Origin: Zopfochytrium polystomum
Taxonomy: Eukaryota > Chytridiomycota > Chytridiomycetes > Chytridiales > Chytridiaceae
Direction of reading: 5' to 3'
DNA: 55,219 nucleotides
Assembly: GCA_025765615.1 (NCBI GenBank)
Contig: JAIVFJ010000372.1
Location: 1 to 55,219, forward strand
The position numbers and the translations under genes are program-made. Of the stretch, positions 40,691 to 52,621 are shown piece by piece (position 1 is the first letter of the stretch; each line of letters opens with the position of its first letter). The notes under the pieces are model-generated. The model searched no databases. It saw only the letters and a list, made by a program, of their open reading frames with translations, and was not told where the DNA came from.

Positions 40691-42928
40691 ATGACGTCTG
40701 CATCACTTGTACTTGCTGAGTCCGTCCGCGGTCAGGCGGCGCTTCCGATACCGTTGGCCACAATTCGGTTTTCCCGCGAACAATTCGTGAAACACCTGTG
40801 CGAGAGACAGTTTCCACCCGCTTGGCCTCGTGGCATTTACTTCCCGGTAACACAGAGGTTTATTTCCACCAAAAATTTCGACAGGAAGGGCACAACACAG
40901 CAAAGTGAGCCCTTGACCCCCCAACATCAGGGCCAACCACGCCAAAATCGTTACCGCGAGCCCACAGCCAATGAATTTACACATGTTTCCCTGACGCCTC
41001 AGACCACAGTGACGGTTCGGGATGAGGCGGGCTCTTTGTCGTTGCACCTTGCAGCTGAAAACGTGAAGGTGGACATTGTGGAGTGCCTCCTGATGCATGG
41101 CGCTGATTTCGACGCCAAGACGAATGGTGGAGCAACCCCTCTCCACGCTGCGTGCGCCAAGGGACGCGCAGACGTTGTCAAGATCCTTCTGGAGCGTGGT
41201 GCGTCCGCCAAGGAAGACCGTTCCAAACTCCTGGAAGCGGCGGCGGCCAGTGGTTCTGTCGATTCAATTGAGCTGCTGGTTCGGCACTGCGACAACATGA
41301 CACTGGACAATAAGGTACTCGAGGCAGCACTCCTCGCGAGGCAACGAGACGTCGCAGACTGGCTAATGGATCAAGGGACTCTGTTGGAGACTCGTGCACC
41401 AGGAATTTTGTCCGTGCTTTACTTCGCTGCTACTAATGGACACAATGACGTTGTAGAGTGGCTATTGAAACACGGATGTGATGTCAACGAAACTCTGCAT
41501 GGTTCAACGCTTCTTCATTTTGCGATTCTCAATAACAAGTCAGAGATTGTTTGCTTGCTTCTGGAGCGCGGGGCAGATCCCAACGCCAGGAATTCCCGGG
41601 AAATGACGGTTCTAGGTTTGGCATGTAATCTGCGCGAAGCGGAATTGGCAAAGATTCTTCTGCAACAAGGAGCAGACGCCAACCTTCCGGCAGTGGGTTC
41701 CACGAGCCCCATTCTTATGGCGGCTTTATATGGAGACCTTGAAATTTTGCGAATTTTACATCAAAACGGCGGGAGCATCGCTCACAGTAGCGCTATGTCA
41801 AGTCCGATGGTTGCAGCTTGTATGAGTGGTCAAGCTGAGGTCATTGAATATTTGCTGGACCATGATGTCGATGTGAACGGAAAGTTGGAGGGCGGGATGA
41901 CACCGATATTCTATGCGGTTTTGCTGAATCGGCTTGATATTGCTGAAGTGCTTTTTTGGAATGGAGCGAATCTGGACGCCACCACACATCAGGATCGTAC
42001 CCTCCTTCATCTTGTGGCGGAAAAGGGAAATGCAGAGGCTATCAAGTGGTTGCTCCAGCATGCGGCAGAAAATGATGCCCGTGACGACATGAATATGACG
42101 CCTCTTCACCATGCGTGCAACGGTGGTCACGCAGACGCAGCCCGAGTCCTCCTTGCGAACGGCGCTGAAGTGAACGAAAGGGACGATAACGATCAAACGC
42201 CGCTTGTCCACGCAGTGCGGAGCGGCCACCTTGCCGCCATGATGGTGCTTGTCGAGCATGGCGTGAATCTGACTGCTGCTTCTGACCAAGACAAGTCGGC
42301 GCTGTCCCTGGCTGCGCAGGAAGGGAATTTGGGCGGGGTCCGCTGGCTGTTTGAGTATGCCAAGATTGACGCACACTTTGTCGGACTGTCGCTGATGGAC
42401 TCTTTCAGGTCTGGAAGCCCGGAAGTCGCCGAGTTTCTCCTTGATAATGGACTAGTCAAAGGGAACCTTGCCTACGACTGGCTGGAGCAAGCAGGGCGTT
42501 TTGGTGAAGTCGAAATTGTCGAAATGATTCTGAGCCGACTTCCTGAGAGAGTCTTCAGCGGTGAAGGTTATCCTGGCCGAGATTGGGCCAATGTCATGGC
42601 CATTGCATTGCATGCAGCAGTTCAGCATTCGCATTTGGAAGTTGTGCGAGTGCTGCTGGATTATGGCGTGGCAGTGGATGCGTTGGCAGTGGATGTACTG
42701 GGTTACCGGTGCTTGTGGACGGCCTTACACCACGCTTGCCAAAGCGGGAATCATGTCATGGTCCGGGCATTGGTCGAAGCTGGTGCGGATGTCCGTGCCG
42801 TCACCGACCCCACACGTGCGCCGAAAGACTACCCGTATGGAAGCGAAACGACGAAAATCAAAGAGTTTTTGAAAGGTTGGGTAAATAGTCGATTGGCTTG
42901 CAAACACATGGGCAACCTGAAGAAATGA
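40691..42928 (+). CDS. Ankyrin-repeat protein
   Basis: A single exon of 745 residues. After about 110 unassigned residues come around 17-18 canonical ankyrin repeats to the end, for example GSLSLHLAAENVKVDIVECL, ATPLHAACAKGRADVVKILL, MTPLHHACNGGHADAARVLL and LHHACQSGNHVMVRALVEAG. There is no signal peptide, membrane segment or second domain. It is likely a cytosolic scaffold. The repeats are of the standard type, unlike the WWK family elsewhere in the window. Confidence 0.9.
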   Translation: MTSASLVLAESVRGQAALPIPLATIRFSREQFVKHLCERQFPPAWPRGIYFPVTQRFISTKNFDRKGTTQQSEPLTPQHQGQPRQNRYREPTANEFTHVSLTPQTTVTVRDEAGSLSLHLAAENVKVDIVECLLMHGADFDAKTNGGATPLHAACAKGRADVVKILLERGASAKEDRSKLLEAAAASGSVDSIELLVRHCDNMTLDNKVLEAALLARQRDVADWLMDQGTLLETRAPGILSVLYFAATNGHNDVVEWLLKHGCDVNETLHGSTLLHFAILNNKSEIVCLLLERGADPNARNSREMTVLGLACNLREAELAKILLQQGADANLPAVGSTSPILMAALYGDLEILRILHQNGGSIAHSSAMSSPMVAACMSGQAEVIEYLLDHDVDVNGKLEGGMTPIFYAVLLNRLDIAEVLFWNGANLDATTHQDRTLLHLVAEKGNAEAIKWLLQHAAENDARDDMNMTPLHHACNGGHADAARVLLANGAEVNERDDNDQTPLVHAVRSGHLAAMMVLVEHGVNLTAASDQDKSALSLAAQEGNLGGVRWLFEYAKIDAHFVGLSLMDSFRSGSPEVAEFLLDNGLVKGNLAYDWLEQAGRFGEVEIVEMILSRLPERVFSGEGYPGRDWANVMAIALHAAVQHSHLEVVRVLLDYGVAVDALAVDVLGYRCLWTALHHACQSGNHVMVRALVEAGADVRAVTDPTRAPKDYPYGSETTKIKEFLKGWVNSRLACKHMGNLKK

Positions 42929-43164
42929 AGGGCAAAAAACCAGGTGCCTTGGACAGACAAGAATCATGAACATGGAATTTCTGTTTCTTCCCACTGCCTG
43001 TTTTCTTGCGGATGCATGAGAAGTGTGTATAATGTATTGACGCTCACATGGCTGGGTTAAAGACCACCGAGATCTTTTTCTGCCACGCCATTTTCTTCCG
43101 ACCTGCGCGCGGAGCTGCCGACGTCCCTCTTTGACCATTACAAGCATCACCATTATCTCGGGCA

Positions 43165-43707
43165 ATGGCAGACGTAAATGAAACCATTGTGGACAAGCGC
43201 CGACGGCAAAAACCGATTTTTGAGGTTGCCAGGCCTTTTTTCCGTCGACAGGAAGGCGGAGAGGAGAGAAGATAAATTGCAGTTATCGGGGGGTTGTGAC
43301 CCATGCACACTATGGATCACAGAAAGAAAAAAATCTGGCTCGAAATTTTTTTTGTCGTTTTCGCCGCCAACAGACAAACGAAAAATATACACAAAATTTA
43401 CAAAGGATTGCGGAACTCACAAGGCCCTTACTACTCACTAACGATTCGGGTCAAATCCGCAGGGCTCTTGCTCTGTTTTATCGTTTGAAACAGAATATAG
43501 AGCAACGCTGAAGATGCTCTAAAACATCCCACACAACTATTTTGCAGACTTGACCCCTCAGCACACGGAGAACTCGCCGGTGTTATCAGGAACGGCGAGA
43601 AGCAAGCCCGCACGGCGGCGCTTTCCGCCTTCGAAGACGACGGCGGCGAGGACGACGAGCATCGTCTTCGTCAACCACACGTACCCGACCTACACCCACA
43701 CTGTTGA
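43165..43707 (+). CDS. Possible small multi-exon gene, unresolved
   Basis: Protein-like pieces lie in order: ADVNETIVDKRRRQKPIFE from an ATG at 43165; RIAELTRPLLLTNDSGQIRR and ALALFYRLKQ around 43405-43490; and, after TTTTGCAG (43546), LDPSAHGELAGVIRNGEKQA running to a stop at 43705. I could not join all pieces with GT-AG introns in phase. The family is unknown. Confidence 0.3.
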
Positions 43708-44514
43708 CTTTTAGACCTTATTTTCTTTCTTCCTCTTTTCACTTTCCTTTCTTGCTCTGTTGGTTGGCAAGAGAGTTTGTCTGCGCTCCTGCGCTCCGAT
43801 CGTCCCTCCCTCTCCATCATTAATGCCATATTTCCATGTCAGAATCTTCGTCTCATCCGCGTGTCCAGCTCCTGGCGATTCCCACAACACACACCCCCGA
43901 CACTTGCCGATGCGCCGCCGTTCGCTGCAGATCAAAGCGAAGCTTCCATATCCCACCATCAACGTGACGCATACGGTCAATTTCGCAGTTGTTGACAATC
44001 ATGTCAAAGTCCCCGCAGGGATGCGTAAAAATCGCCTTGCAAAGAACACACGCTCACGTCAACCCCCAAGAACGCATTCGTCTGAATGTATGTATTGAGA
44101 TGACTCTCCTTCGAGTCAGAGTCTACGTCCATCCTCCCACCGACGCGCGGCAACACTCCATCCGCGATCGTCATCCTCGCCGTCACCTTCGTCGTCTTGC
44201 AGACCGACTTTGTCCTGCGCCAGCTCACTGCCGAACTAAGCGTGGTGGAGGCGGGGGCCACCCGAATCCCTGGCCCGTTAGACCCTAAATGAAGAGGGAC
44301 CTTCGGTGCCCGTTCTTGACCACCCCGCGACCCAAGGTTCGAACCTTGTGGTACCAAATGGGTGCTTATTCGAGAAAAGCTGTAAGAAAAAATAAAAAAT
44401 CAATTTCGGTTACTGCTTTTTTCTCACTTTTTCTATTTCTTGCCGCTCGCCCCTGCTTTTTCAGGTGGGGAGGCGAAATTGACATGATAGAACAACACCG
44501 CAGCAACAGAACAG
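43708..44514. other. Region without a supported gene
   Basis: Short frames only. A perfect palindrome AGGTTCGAACCT near 44336 looks like a box B, but no cloverleaf can be folded around it on either strand. Confidence 0.45.
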
Positions 44515-44829
44515 ATGGACGAAGAACGCCAGCCTCTCCTCCACGCTTGCGACCCGGGAGTCGACTCCACCGACGGCGTGTGCGCGGCCGGCTGTGCCAA
44601 GTGCAGAAACAGCTCCACTGACGAGAAACCGCCCCAAGACGGCCACCAGCAAGATCAGTTAGCGCTTTTCCGCGGATCCTCACACGCAAGCCAACTCGAA
44701 GCCGCCGTCCTCATCGCCGCAGCCTCGACATTGGCCATCACAATAGTTGTTACCTTGCTCATCTGCTGCGAGATCCGCCGAATCACGGCCAAGTTCGAAG
44801 CGTTTCAAGAAATTGAAATTGGAGCCTGA
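44515..44829 (+). CDS. Small single-pass membrane protein
   Basis: The product is 104 residues. It starts DEERQPLLHA, an acidic dileucine sorting signal of the ExxxLL type. A Cys-containing polar stretch follows (GVCAAGCAKCR). A single hydrophobic segment, AAVLIAAASTLAITIVVTLL, lies near residues 65-85, with a short charged tail. This would suit a protein sorted to endosomes or vacuole. Family unknown. Confidence 0.5.
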   Translation: MDEERQPLLHACDPGVDSTDGVCAAGCAKCRNSSTDEKPPQDGHQQDQLALFRGSSHASQLEAAVLIAAASTLAITIVVTLLICCEIRRITAKFEAFQEIEIGA

Positions 44830-44959
44830 TTGGTCAAAATAAACAGCAACTGGGCAGTTTATGTGCGGGAACGGAAACCGGAGTTGAGCTGGAGGTGGGC
44901 GATTGTAGTGAGCGCCGTGTGCAATAAAACTTTGAAACGACAGTTCCCCACAACCCGAT

Positions 44960-45615
44960 ATGACCCAGGACAACGGGCGGCGCAGCGACGAGCCACCGCC
45001 GACCAGCGGGATCTACCGTCAGCTCGCGCTCCTCGCGCTTCTGGTACTCTCCCTGGTCGGCGATGCTGCGCGCACCTTCCACCGCGCCGCGCGGATCTTG
45101 CACGAGGCGAAGACCTTCGTTGTCGGCAAACAGCGCATCGCGACATGGACCCCGCCGCGACCAGGTATCGGCTGCGGCTGCCACGACGCCGACTCCAAGA
45201 CGATGATTGTGGCTGGGTTTCGCCGCATCGTGCTGTCCAACGAGTTCGTTTCATGGATGTTACAGATCGGGATGCCAATTTGGCTGAGGCCTCGACCGTC
45301 GTCAAGACAGGTGAGGGCGTAACTTCAACGAAACCTTCGATCTGCCACCAACAGCTGCTAAAGTTTCAAAAAGGCCATCCCACCTCCCCCACACAGCAGG
45401 ACATCGCCTCACACATCGCCGCCAACGTGTCCGTCGAAGCCCAAACAGTGTGGCTGACCACGCTTACAACCAGTTTCAAGACACTTCATCGCACCAAAGC
45501 GCGCATAACGACTGCACATTACATGGAGATCGAGCGAATGATACTATTCATCTCTACATTGACGCCGTGCAGTACTGTTCTCAGTCGTCCTTGTTTTTCG
45601 AAAGAACTTTCTTAG
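44960..45615 (+). CDS. Possible single-pass membrane protein, two exons
   Basis: Exons 44960-45310 and 45397-45615 join in phase 0 (donor GTGAGG, acceptor CACACAG) to 189 residues. A hydrophobic stretch LALLALLVLSLVGDA lies near residue 22, followed by basic and Cys-containing sequence (GIGCGCHDADSK). The second exon is less certain; another frame (ADHAYNQFQDTSSHQ) is also protein-like. Function unknown. Confidence 0.35.
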
Positions 45616-45932
45616 AAAAACCATTCGGCTTCGCACAGATTTTACCAACTAGAAAGCCAGCGGAAAGCGTTTCGGCCAGATCAACCGAGGCCTCTCTCCT
45701 CCCACGACTGCTCCACGACCACCTTTTCTGGCGCGGGGCCTATGACCTAAGATTAAAAAGCTTGGAAGCGTCGAGGCCCGTCTCGGTGAGCGGGTTAGGA
45801 GGGCAGAGGTAACATTGAGAGGGGAATCGTCGATATGTAGGAGACAAGGAAGCTCCCTGAGTGGGAGGCCAGCGGAGGACAGAAAGAAATGGGGAGAAAC
45901 GAAAACCCAATGGACGAAGGCGACGCCCATTG
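45616..45932. other. Spacer downstream of the Hsp70 gene
   Basis: Nothing recognisable beyond short frames. Confidence 0.45.
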
Positions 45933-47999
45933 TCACAGCTCGTCGTGGGAAGATTCGTCGTCATCGTCGCCTTCACCAGAGCCGTACAGCTTGGAGGTGA
46001 TCGGGTTGACAATCGCCTCGAGCTTGGAGCGCTGCTCGTCAAGGTCGTTAAGGTCCTCCTTGGTAGCGGTCGCACTGTTCTCGTCCGGCGAGTCGCTCTT
46101 CTCCTTGATGGCATCGAGAATCTTCATCCTGTCCTCAGTATCAATCTTGCCGCCAAGGTTGTCCTCGTCAGTCACCCGCTGCTTGATGGTGTAGATGTGG
46201 TTATCCAAGAGGTTCTTGGCCTCAATCCTCTCCCTCAGGATCTTGTCCTCTTCGGCGAAGTGCTCCGCCTCGAGAATCATTCGGTCGATTTCCTTCTGAG
46301 ACAGCCGGCCCTTGTCGTTGGTGATGGTGATCGACTCCGACTTACCGGTACCCTTGTCTTGAGCGGAAACGCGGAGGATATTGGTCTCATCGATTTCAAA
46401 GGTAACCTCGATTTGGGGGACACCGCGTGGCGCCGGTGGAATGCCAGTGAGCTCGAACTTGCCCAGCAGGTTGTTGTCTTTGGTGAGAGGGCGTTCGCCT
46501 TCGAAAACCTGGATAAGGACATCTGGCTGGCTGTCGGCGGCCGTGGAGAAAATCTGAACCTTCTTCGTGGGGATCTGGGTGTTGCGCGGAATCAGCTTGG
46601 TCATGATACCGCCAGTAGTTTCAATGCCGAGGGTAAGCGGGTAGATGCCAAGCAGTACATGGCAAACTGTGTCTTCTCCTCCAGCGAAGACACCGCCCTG
46701 AACGGCAGCGCCGAACGCGAAAGCCTCGTCGGGGTTAATACCCTTCCTCGCCTTCTTGCCGTTGAAGAAATCTTCAAGAAGCTGGACAACCTTCGGGATA
46801 CGGGTAGATCCACCGACCAGGACAATGTCGTCGATTTCGTTCTTGCCGAGACCGGCGTCGTTCAGGGCCTTCTCGATGGGCTTCAGGGTTTTTTTGAACA
46901 GGTCAATGTTTAGCTCCTCGAATTTAGCACGGGTCAAAGTCTCGGAGATGTCGTCACCGTCGAAAAAAGACTCAATTTCGAGCTTGACCGACATCTGCGA
47001 AGACAGAGCACGCTTCGCCTTCTCAACTTCGCGCATCAGCTTGCCCATGGCCTTCAGGTCCTTGCGGCAGTTCTTGTTGGTCTTCTTCGTGTGCATTTTC
47101 ACAAAGTAGTCGATGAGGCGGTTGTCGAAGTCTTCACCACCCAGGTTGGTGTCCCCGTTGATGGCCAAAATTTCGAAGAGACCGTCGAAGCTGGTCAGAA
47201 CGGAAACATCGAAAGTTCTACCACCAAGGTCGTACACGAGAATATTCCGCTCAGCTCCGGTCTTGTCGTTGTTGAGACCATAGGCGATGGCGGCAGCTGT
47301 GGGCTCGTTAATGATACGCACGACAGTGAAACCCGCGATGGCAACGGCGTCCCTGGTTGCTTGACGCTGAGCATCGTTGAAGTAGGCAGGGACGGTGACC
47401 ATAGCGTAGGTGACCTTTTCGCCGAGGTAGCTCTCAGCTATTTCCTTCATCTTTTGCAAGACTATTGCCGAGATCTCCTCAGCAGTGAACTTCTTGTCCT
47501 CGCCCTTCTCCTTGACATGTATCAGGGGCTTGCCCTCCTTGTTGATGACTTTGAAGGGCAAGTGCTTGAGGTCATTCTGTGTGTCGGGGTCGTCAAACCG
47601 CCGCCCGATGAGACGCTTCGTGTCGAATATGGTGTTGACCGGGTTCATCGGTGCCTGGTTCTTTGCGGCGTAGCCGACCAGACGCCCCTCATCGGTGAAT
47701 GCAACGTACGACGGAGTGATACGGTGGCCTTGGTCGTTGGCGATAATCTCGACACGGCCGTTTTTGCAGACACCCACACGGCTGAATTTGATATTCAGGG
47801 AGCGAGACGTGGAACGCAACAATGTGAGTCGTTTATCGATTGTTTGCAACGAGAAACCAACCTGTACGTCGTTCCCAAGTCGATCCCGACCACAGGCCCA
47901 TAAAAAACATAGATACCCCACTCAGAGCCGCGGACGGTCGGTCGAGAGCAGACCAGCGGCTGCCAGCAGTGCCGCAGAGACGGTTGACAAGAATTTCAT
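45933..47999 (-). CDS. ER Hsp70 (BiP/Kar2)-like, divergent, N-terminal frameshift
   Basis: Exons 47862-47999 and 45933-47781 (80-nt intron) encode about 660 residues. BiP is the ER-lumen chaperone of protein import and folding. The ATG starts a signal peptide ([17 protein letters not shown]). [11 protein letters not shown] spans the intron, and [23 protein letters not shown] and a terminal HDEL retention signal are present. Two oddities stand out. Exon 1 is 138 nt where phase 2 is needed, so the signal peptide and mature protein are one base out of frame near the CGACCGACCGTCCG stretch. The phosphate loop DLGGGTFD is DLGGRTFD. The C-terminal domain is also divergent. It may be a decaying or specialised paralogue. 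Confidence 0.82.
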
Positions 48000-49280
48000 T
48001 TTCGGTGTTGCGAATCTGGAAGAAAAAATGCAGGAGGTGTTGAGCTTTGTAAGTTGTCGGAACTACTGAAAGCGGTTCGCACAGTGGGTACTGCGAGTAG
48101 GGGACGGAGGAGGCAATAGTGCACGGAGATGCGGCGGGGCGCACAACGCAGAGGGCAATTGCTGATTGGCTGACCGGAGGCGACCAGACTTGTCAATTAC
48201 CTCCTTGTCCTTGCTTTTGGCTGGAGCATTTTCGTTGGTTGGTTTCGTGTCCAGTGACAGTTGGTTCCACGTGTCGCCATCTCAAAACGAAGAGAAAAAA
48301 AAAAAAAAAAAAAAGGGAAAAAAAAAGAAAAAAAAAAGCTGCAACCATCGCCCAAGAAAGAGGAGGCTTGTTGTGTCTGTCTCATCCTGATTTTCACGCG
48401 CCGCGCAAGCAAGCAACCTTTGACGCGCTCGCACGCTCGCACGCACGCAACGCACGCACCCACCCACGCACCGCGCGCCCTAAGCGCGATTCGTTATCGT
48501 CTCTTCGCTTTACCTGCAATTTACTGTTTCGTATTTTCTCCGCCCCCGGTTGCACCCCACCCCCACTCCCACCAACTCTAACTGCGAAAGAGAGAGGACA
48601 AATGCTCCTCCGGGAAAAAAAGGCAAAGAATGGCAAAAAAGAGGTGCGCGCTCGAAGCACGTCATAATCACTGCTTCTTGCGGTCGTCGGACGAACCCTC
48701 TGCTGATCCGTTCGCCTCGCCAGTCTGCAGCCGAGGTACGGGTGCCCTGCGGTCCGGATTGCTCCCTGTGGACTGTGGACGGGATGGGGAGAAATGATGT
48801 TTTCGTTCGGTGGTCACCCATCGTAGTTAGCCAATGTGTTTGGAGGAAACATTCGATGCCTGTACTGTTGGTTGCCAGTAAGATTCGGTCCATCAGTGGT
48901 AATCATCCGGGTCTTTCCGCGGCATCGCAGGCGACTGCACAGTCGACCGCACGCGCCCCAGCACCACACACCTCGATTGGCTCCGCCACACAACGACACA
49001 CACCTTTTGTTTGACCACACCACACTGGGAGACAAGTCGGGCTGATGTCCGGAAGAAAGGAAAGGGGTACACCACGTGTAAATCAACACAAGTGATTGCC
49101 AGTGTTTGATCCTGGCAGGAAAGGGCTGAATTCGTCCACGTTTTGCAATTCCCGCTGAACCTGGAGGACCAAGAAATCAGACTGCTGGGAAGTCTGGTCT
49201 GATAACTGGATCACCAAAGAATCTACGTAGAACCCGTCAGAGAAGTGCACCCATCATGACCATCAGTCAGCAAATCGATT
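48000..49280. other. Region upstream of the Hsp70 gene
   Basis: This 1.3-kb region holds A-rich tracts at 48296-48337 and a GCACGCACGCAACGCACGC-like run near 48430-48480. I see no gene with domain support. Confidence 0.5.
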
Positions 49281-49715
49281 TTATCGCCAAGAAGTAGTCC
49301 ACTCTCCTCCCACTACCGCTCCTTCCGGTGGCTCGCAGCACGGACCGGATCGCGCGATTGTTAAACTTGAGCTCCAGCCCGCTACCTCTCCACCATCGAA
49401 GCAACTCGTCGTGCCCCTCGTGCGTCGCTCGACCACCGCCCTCTGCGTGTACCGCACCCACAACCCGCTGCGGCTCCTCCGCCACTCCAGAACGTCCCCG
49501 TGTTCGTTCTCGCTCGCGAGGCCCGCCGCTGCACACGCGTACCGCACGTCCAGCCGCGATCTGCGCGTCGGCGCCCGACCGCGTGCGCCGTGTACTCGAG
49601 CGGGAGGGCCGCGGCCGATGGCGGCGTCAAACTGAATCGGAAGGGTGCGGCATGCGGAGTCGGTCGTGGCGGTCGAGGTACGCGCCGACATCGGTGAGGA
49701 TTGGCGAGGAGATCA
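49281..49715 (-). pseudogene. WWK-repeat (ankyrin-like) relic
   Basis: Minus-strand pieces in different frames resemble the WWK family. An ATG at 49715 starts ISSPILTDVGAYLDRHDRLR. Then LDVRYACAAAGLASENEHGD leads into VLEW and SGLWVRYTQRAV, and a shifted frame gives HDELLRWWRGSGLELKFNNR. Several indels separate them. Unlike the other family members here it is on the minus strand. Confidence 0.6.
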
Positions 49716-50004
49716 TTTCCTTTCACGACCGCAATTCAATCGGACAGACAAGTCATCGTGATGAGGGTGTGGAATGGAATAATAGGCCCCTCGGCCCGAG
49801 ACACTGCTTGACGGTGAAATAGAGGGTTTTTAATCGACTGACAATCAAAGCTTTCAAAAATACGGAGAGGCAAAAACGATCAAACCAAAGAGAAAAGCAG
49901 GATCAAAAGGGCCGGGAGAAACAACACTCCGGGCGAAGAGAGCGAGGTATAAGATCCTAAGAACGGCTGGCAGTAGAAGAAGCAAAACGAACAGGAAGAC
50001 TCTT

Positions 50005-50899
50005 TCACACTTGCACCGGGCAGTTGCTGAAGTAAATCTCGGCAATCACCATCGGTACATTGTTCGGTCCGTCGACAGCTCCGTTGAGGCACCAACCGCC
50101 TCCAGCGTTGCTGCAGTCCCACATCCCCGCGTAAAACTGCATCATGTTGGTGGGGATGTTGTCTGTTTTGGTCCCGAGCCAGTTGCCCACGTCGACCCTG
50201 AAAGTCAGGGCGCTTCCCCGCTCCATGTAGAACTCATAGACGTGCATCGCAGAGTAGTCACCGCTCGGGACAGGGTTGAACTGACCCACTTGAACTCCGC
50301 CCTTGAACAGCGTAGCCTGGGCCTGGCCACCGTTGTACGATGGGCCGTGCATTTCGGCAATGTCCAGCTCGTCCCCACGGCAGTTGGACTGGTCCTGGAA
50401 CGCGCAGCGAGGCTCGATGATCAGGGCATACGCGTCCTTGCCGTTGACGTTTGGCCCACGCATCTTGACTGAGATCTGCGTGTGCGGGTTTTGGGGGGTA
50501 TTAAACTGCATCGAGCCGTAAGCGATGCTACCGCCAGGATAGATGGACCATCCCTCTGCCCCGGAGTTGGAAGGCCCGTCGAGGGTGTACCCGGGGTTCC
50601 CGCAGTTGTTCTCGAACCACTGGTAGACACTGTCGCAGTTGTTTGGTCCGTAAGTGACCGATTGCGGCTTGCAGTCGCGGCGCGTCAGGTTGGCGGAGTC
50701 GACAGCGCCACCGGCGGAGGAGTCGCGGAGAAAACGCGTCGACGTCGATCTGCGACGCGGCGCTGTCACTTGCTGCACCGAACATGGGTGGCCCGATTGG
50801 GCTCGAGGGTGATTTGTGGAGCAGGTCGATGGGAGATGCGGAGACGATGGAGGTCGCTACAATCAGGGTGACAACAAGCATGTGTTCGAGAGCTGGCAT
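50005..50899 (-). CDS. Secreted GH16-like beta-glucanase-fold protein, one frameshift
   Basis: The start at 50899 opens with a signal peptide (PALEHMLVVTLIVATSIVSA) and a Ser/Pro linker to about QIDVDAF. The mature part then continues one frame away: RRDCKPQSVTYGPNNCDSVY, CGNPGYTLDGPSN, GDELDIAEMHGP and WDCSNAGGGWCLNG. ELDIAE fits the ExDxxE catalytic motif of family GH16, which cuts or transfers beta-glucans in cell walls. An extra base near 50735 (in GCGTTTTCTCC) would explain the shift; no intron fits. It contains about eight Cys. Expected location is extracellular or cell wall. Confidence 0.65.
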
Positions 50900-51389
50900 C
50901 GTGATGTTGAGAATGAGGGTATGTGCAAGGGCGACACCAACACGAGGCTCTTCCTTTGTTCTGAGGTTCTTTTTGCTATTTTTTTGTGGCCTTTTGGGCA
51001 AGCTCACCGTTGCCTGTTTATACCGACGGGTGGGCAAAGGCTTTGGGCTTGTGTGGCGCACGGTGTTAATCCGAGTCTGGTTACCAAATTAGTAGGAAAG
51101 GGAAAAAAGATAGAAACGCCTGGACAAGCCACCTTCCGTATTTGCAATGAATTTTTGCGATTGATTGGTTCAACCGATTGTTTGTCTATCTATCTGACTG
51201 GCAACGGACAACCACAGGACGACAGACAGAGCTTCTCAATCCCTTTTTGTAAATAAAAGAATAATTTTTTCTCCCAGCAATTTGTCCCGACACCACCGCT
51301 CGGAAGGCAGCGGTTTCAGCCTCTTCCGGGCCTGCATTGACTTCGATGGTGAACAGGGACGACGGTTGACTGCGGGCGTTGTGTATGAA
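50900..51389. other. Spacer upstream of the GH16-like gene
   Basis: Promoter-side sequence; no motif firmly recognised. Confidence 0.45.
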
Positions 51390-51736
51390 GAAAGGTGCGG
51401 CCAACGAAGGAGGGGCGATCCAGTTTGTGCCAAGGTCTTGGCTTTTGCTTTACATGCCGCAGATGAGAATTACATTTTGACCGTGTGCTCGAGCTTGCTG
51501 GCTTATGGCGTGAATCCAGCGCAGATGCTTGCTGTGGTGGGAATCTGAATATGGCCCGGGTGTTGGTGGAGGGTGGTGCAAGGCGAAAAACTAGCGGCCA
51601 AAATTACCATTTATTAACTGACACAAAAACCACATCGATCTCGAGGAAAGCTCTTCACAAGGTAGAGAGGGACACCGGAAATGAAGAATTAAGCACCATT
51701 TTGCGCCGCCGCTCGTGCATTTCCAAGGCGTGTTAG
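51390..51736 (+). pseudogene. Ankyrin-repeat relic
   Basis: ALHAADENYILTVCSSLLAY and GVNPAQMLA in one frame, then NLNMARVLVEGGARRKT in the next, are successive canonical ankyrin units separated by a frameshift near 51545. No start or full domain remains. Confidence 0.5.
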
Positions 51737-51739
51737 ACT

Positions 51740-52620
51740 TAAGAAGAATCCGATTTATTCGATATCACAAACACTCTGCAAAGCGTTGTCGTCTTCAGCG
51801 ACGGGTTTGCGCGCATCCCGATCGTTGGGTCAATCGGTGGACGCATTCCTCCGCAAGGATACAAGTTCGTTTCTGCCAGCGAATTTAAAGGACTAAAAGC
51901 GCACGGATCAAAGAGTTTTGTCAAGCATCAGTATTCATAATTGCAGACTCAGATCTTCTCAACACTGAATACAAAGTGGAAGTGTTTAGATTTTTGGTGT
52001 CTCCACGTCCGGATTGCGCATCTTTTATGCCAGCACTCTGTTTCTGCGGAGCAAGCAGAGGAGCTCTTTGATCGAAGTAATAAGCTGCTGCAGTACTTTA
52101 TTCAAAATCGCCCAGAATTTGTCACGTTGAACACACATCTTAACACGCATTGGAAATACTTCAATCGCGAATTTCGGACCGCCTCGAGACTATTGGGTGT
52201 TTTTTTTTTTTTTAAATATTCCGGCCCCAAGGGGCTGACGAGAAGAGAAAGAGCCATCAGTGGTGAACCGTTATAGACTACGTCCAGGTATCACCTCAGC
52301 AAACCCACCCCATGCACTGTGGACTACAGGGTTGTCAGGCATCTTCACTGCACCACTCCTTGTGATTCAAGACCATACTCTTTCTTGTCCAGACCCCCCA
52401 TGCTTTTCCAGCTAGGCTCTTGCAATGAATGGCGTTCTAGGTGATGTCCGCGATGGATGAGGAGACTTGTGTATGCGACAGGGAGAACAAGGGAGATGGA
52501 TAACTTCTTCATCACTCGAATGTCGCGCTAAATGTCTATTGAACTCAATATAATACGAGCAAAAATAGTCTGAAATATTAATACCGCGCCGTATATTTTG
52601 CGATTCCAGCCCCAGCGTCT
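51740..52620. other. AT-rich region, nothing recognised
   Basis: Short frames and a T13 run near 52201 only. It may contain the remains of repeats that I cannot classify. Confidence 0.45.
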
Positions 52621-52621
52621 T

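Noticed and set aside
44336..44347. AGGTTCGAACCT as a tRNA T-arm
   Set aside because: No acceptor, D or anticodon arms fold on either strand.
45861..47903. Long plus-strand frames of 350 and 270 codons
   Set aside because: Antisense to the Hsp70 gene, where codon bias commonly opens the opposite strand.
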